A program made the position numbers and the translations under genes. This document shows, piece after piece, positions 14,239 through 16,239 of a DNA stretch of 16,239 nucleotides. The notes beneath the pieces were generated by a model. It was not told the DNA's origin. It searched no databases and was given only the letters and a program-made list of their open reading frames with translations. Positions within the stretch are counted from its first letter, which is position 1, and every line of letters begins with the position of its first letter. Source of the stretch: Bacillota bacterium (lineage in GTDB: Bacteria; Bacillota; Clostridia; Lachnospirales; Lachnospiraceae). The stretch is from NCBI GenBank assembly GCA_022717655.1, contig JAIIAN010000054.1, positions 1-16,239 on the forward strand, given 5' to 3'.

Positions 14239-15018
14239 ATGAATCAAAGTGAAAGAAGAGTATTTCTGATTCAGGAATTGTTAAAAGAAAATCCAGAGTA
14301 TGCAAAGATGCAGATTCCAAAGAAATCAGAGGAACAGAAACATTTACTTCGTGGACTGATGAATATTCGTCCGCCAAGAAGAGTCAGTGATGAATTTTTA
14401 GAAGTGCAGGATGCATATTTGAGTGAAACTGCAAAAGAAAAAGGAATCGTGGAACTGGACTCGTTAACTCCAAGTCGTTCGGGAATTTATCTGTGGCAGG
14501 GGGATATTACGAGGCTTCGCTGCGATGCAATTGTAAATGCGGCAAACAGTGGAATGACAGGATGTTATGTGCCGAATCACCGTTGTATTGATAATTGTAT
14601 ACACACTTATGCGGGCGTTGAACTTCGACTTGCGTGTGACAAACTGATGCAGAAACAGGGAAAAGAAGAAGCAACAGGACAGGCAAAGATTACGCCGGCT
14701 TATAATCTGCCATGCCGTTATGTGATTCATACAGTCGGTCCGATTGTCTTTGGAAATTTGACAAATGAACACTGTAAACAGCTTGCCTCCTGCTATCGGT
14801 CCTGTCTGGAACTTGCGGTAAAAAATCAGTTAGAGAGCGTAGCATTTTGCTGTATTTCTACAGGAGAGTTTCATTTCCCAAACGAAAGAGCAGGACAGAT
14901 TGCAGTGGAAACAGTACAGGAATTTTTGAAAAAAGAGACAAGTGTGAAGAAGGTGATATTTAATGTTTTCAAGGATAAGGATAAACAAATCTATGAACAG
15001 TTACTTACAGAAAATTGA
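14239..15018 (+). CDS. Zinc-dependent macrodomain protein (protein-ADP-ribose hydrolase)
   Basis: This protein of about 259 residues has an N-terminal helical region (1-75) and a macrodomain (about 80-259). It belongs to the macrodomain class linked to class-M sirtuins, which removes ADP-ribose from proteins. Visible motifs are VNAANSGMTGCYVPNHRCID (99-118), where Cys109, His114 and Cys116 match the zinc-site arrangement of this class, then IHTYAGVELR (121-130), and CISTGEFHFPNERAG (205-219), the phosphate-binding loop. The frame also offers GTG at 14230 and ATG at 14233. ATG 14239 fits family starts and leaves AGAG 8 nt upstream, but the Shine-Dalgarno is weak and the choice uncertain. Its 3' end overlaps the sirtuin gene, implying a coupled writer/eraser pair. 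Confidence 0.88.
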   Translation: MNQSERRVFLIQELLKENPEYAKMQIPKKSEEQKHLLRGLMNIRPPRRVSDEFLEVQDAYLSETAKEKGIVELDSLTPSRSGIYLWQGDITRLRCDAIVNAANSGMTGCYVPNHRCIDNCIHTYAGVELRLACDKLMQKQGKEEATGQAKITPAYNLPCRYVIHTVGPIVFGNLTNEHCKQLASCYRSCLELAVKNQLESVAFCCISTGEFHFPNERAGQIAVETVQEFLKKETSVKKVIFNVFKDKDKQIYEQLLTEN

Positions 15019-15883
15019 GCAGGTTAAAACATATTTAGAAGATGCAGACGCTGTGATAATTGGAGCAGGAGCAGGGCTTTCTACATCCGCAGGTTTTGTG
15101 TATTCGGGAGAGCATTTTTCAAAGTATTTTTCGGATTTTTCAAAGAACTATCATTTTTCGGATATGTATTCCGGTGGATTTTATCCTTATGAAACATTGG
15201 AAGAACATTGGGCTTACTGGAGCAGATATATTTATATTAACCGGTATAGGAAGGCACCAAAACCGGTCTATGAAAATTTGTTTAAGCTGGTAAAAGATAA
15301 GGATTATTTTGTACTGACAACGAATGTGGACCATTGTTTCCAAAAAGCAGGATTTGATAAACACCGGTTATTTTATACCCAGGGAGATTATGGACTTTGG
15401 CAGTGCAGTAAACCTTGTCATAAAGAGACTTATGAAAATGAAGAGACGATTTTACAGATGATTCAGGCACAAGGCTATGAATTGGATGAAACAGGAGATT
15501 TATTTGTGCCGGATGGAAAAAATCTGAAGATGAGTGTTCCATCAGAGCTTGTTCCATACTGCCCAAAATGTGGACGTCCGATGAGTATGAATCTGCGGGC
15601 GGATTCCACCTTTGTTGAAGACAGCGGATGGGAGAAAGCTGCACGGCGATATGAAGAATTTATCAGACGCCATAAAGGACTGAAAATTGTATTTCTGGAA
15701 TTGGGAGTTGGATACAATACCCCGATTATTATTAAATATCCGTTTTGGCAGTTTACAGCAGAAAATCCAAAGGCGGTTTATGTCTGTGTAAATCAGTCAG
15801 AAGCAGGATGTCCAAGAGAGATAGAAAATCAGTCGGTCTGCATGGATTTTGATATTGGAGAAGTGATAGAGAAACTGTTGTAA
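14993..15883 (+). CDS. Class-M sirtuin (SirTM), protein ADP-ribosyltransferase
   Basis: This 296-residue Sir2-fold protein has the NAD-binding GAGAGLSTSAGF (24-35), TTNVDHCFQKAG (109-120), and a structural zinc site with Cys138/Cys142 (CSKPC) and Cys190/Cys193 (CPKC). The canonical catalytic His before Gly-Asp is replaced by Gln130 (TQGDYG), the hallmark of class-M sirtuins, which lack deacetylase activity and ADP-ribosylate proteins using NAD+. The SGEHFSKYFSDFSKNYHFSD insert (38-57) followed by MYSGGFYP is also typical of the class. The ATG at 14993 is preferred over 14963; AAGGA lies 11 nt upstream, inside the macrodomain gene, and the genes overlap by 26 nt. In staphylococci and streptococci the target is a lipoylated GcvH-like protein encoded alongside; none is visible here, so the substrate is unknown. 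Confidence 0.9.
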   Translation: MNSYLQKIEQVKTYLEDADAVIIGAGAGLSTSAGFVYSGEHFSKYFSDFSKNYHFSDMYSGGFYPYETLEEHWAYWSRYIYINRYRKAPKPVYENLFKLVKDKDYFVLTTNVDHCFQKAGFDKHRLFYTQGDYGLWQCSKPCHKETYENEETILQMIQAQGYELDETGDLFVPDGKNLKMSVPSELVPYCPKCGRPMSMNLRADSTFVEDSGWEKAARRYEEFIRRHKGLKIVFLELGVGYNTPIIIKYPFWQFTAENPKAVYVCVNQSEAGCPREIENQSVCMDFDIGEVIEKLL

Positions 15884-15939
15884 GGTAGAAACATTTTTAA
15901 AATTTGTGAAAAAACGTAAGAGTAGGCTTGAAAAATTCG

Positions 15940-15948
15940 TGTTATAAT
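15940..15948 (+). promoter_or_regulatory. Extended -10 promoter before the last gene
   Basis: TGTTATAAT (15940-15948) is a perfect extended -10 (TGnTATAAT). No good -35 lies at 17 bp, as expected for extended -10 promoters. No convincing terminator follows the sirtuin stop, so the final gene may be both co-transcribed and separately transcribed. Confidence 0.5.
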
Positions 15949-15987
15949 CTAAATAAAAGAATTTAGAAAGGAAATCGTTGAATCATT

Positions 15988-16239
15988 ATGGAAGAATTAT
16001 ATCAGGCAATTGAAGAAAAAATAAAGGCTTCGGGTTATCCGAGAGCAATTTCAGGCGCAGATGTCTATGATGATATTTGTGACCAGATTGAAGGAAAAGA
16101 AAATGGAAGTTATTTATTATTATCCAAGTTTGAAGATGATGTGATTTTTGAATATCATGTGACGATTCAGGATGAAGAATTTAATCTTGGAATTTTGACT
16201 ATGCGCACTCCAGAGGGTGTATTTGAAACTGACTTTGAT
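15988..16239 (+). CDS. Hypothetical protein, 3' end outside window
   Basis: The open frame starts at ATG 15988 and runs past the window edge, with 84 codons visible. I do not recognise a family. The visible part is acidic and soluble, with no signal peptide or membrane segment: MEELYQAIEEKIKASGYPRA, then a YDDICDQIEGKENGSYLLLS segment, then alternating hydrophobic residues suggesting beta strands (DDVIFEYHVTIQDEEFNLGIL). The nearest AAGGA is 15 nt upstream, longer than usual, so the start is provisional. It lies 104 bp after the sirtuin with its own extended -10 promoter, so a functional link to ADP-ribosylation is not established. Confidence 0.65.
   Translation, partial: MEELYQAIEEKIKASGYPRAISGADVYDDICDQIEGKENGSYLLLSKFEDDVIFEYHVTIQDEEFNLGILTMRTPEGVFETDFD

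Noticed and set aside
13765..14247. Minus-strand frame of 160 codons over the PNPOx-like gene and repeat
   Set aside because: It runs across a real gene, a structured repeat and a terminator, and has no recognisable content.
14993..15883. Calling the sirtuin an NAD-dependent deacetylase (CobB)
   Set aside because: The catalytic His is Gln130, and the class-M insert and macrodomain partner are present, so deacetylation is unlikely.

Overview
The window looks like a low-GC Firmicutes chromosome segment, most likely from a gut Lachnospiraceae (Blautia/Ruminococcus/Mediterraneibacter-like) bacterium. The basis is AT-rich coding with strong AGGAGG-type ribosome binding sites, consensus sigma-A promoters, LplA/LplB/YtcP-type sugar ABC genes with YesL, an AAA-like/PD-(D/E)XK ATPase family common in gut anaerobes, and a class-M sirtuin. 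Species assignment is inference.

Left part (1-2512): a degraded end holding only the C-terminal part of a HlyD-type membrane fusion protein, then a MarR-family regulator. A consensus promoter reads into marR, and its spacer is a perfect 14-bp palindrome. The marR stop overlaps by 8 bp the start of a one-piece fusion of a YczE-type membrane domain with a cytidylate-kinase-like domain.

2513-4261: a solitary AAA-like ATPase/PD-(D/E)XK nuclease gene with its own extended -10 promoter, converging on the next operon.

4262-13108: a fructoside (sucrose or fructo-oligosaccharide) utilisation locus. The minus-strand operon encodes a LacI-type regulator, a YesL (DUF624) membrane protein and a small anchored protein of unknown function. 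The divergent plus-strand operon encodes two LplB/YtcP-type permeases, a large lipoprotein binding protein, a cytoplasmic GH32 beta-fructosidase and, after a structured repeat, a PfkB-family fructokinase. The likely flow is binding, import, hydrolysis, then phosphorylation of fructose. No ATPase is encoded, so a shared MsmX-type ATPase is expected elsewhere. The divergent intergenic region has two near-perfect promoters and several palindromes built on a CAAATG core.

13166-14072: a divergent pair, an HxlR-family regulator with the YodB-like conserved N-terminal Cys and a small flavin split-barrel (PNPOx-like) protein. A 16-bp palindrome between them overlaps both predicted -35 regions.

14239-15883: two overlapping genes, a zinc-type macrodomain (ADP-ribosyl hydrolase) and a class-M sirtuin (ADP-ribosyltransferase). 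This is a minimal writer/eraser module for reversible ADP-ribosylation, without the GcvH-L and lipoate ligase genes found with it in staphylococci and streptococci. The window ends inside an unrecognised gene.

The most interesting items are this stripped-down sirtuin/macrodomain module, the structured intergenic repeat present in a long and a short version (after the GH32 and PNPOx genes), the membrane-kinase fusion, and the LacI/YesL/anchored-protein operon.
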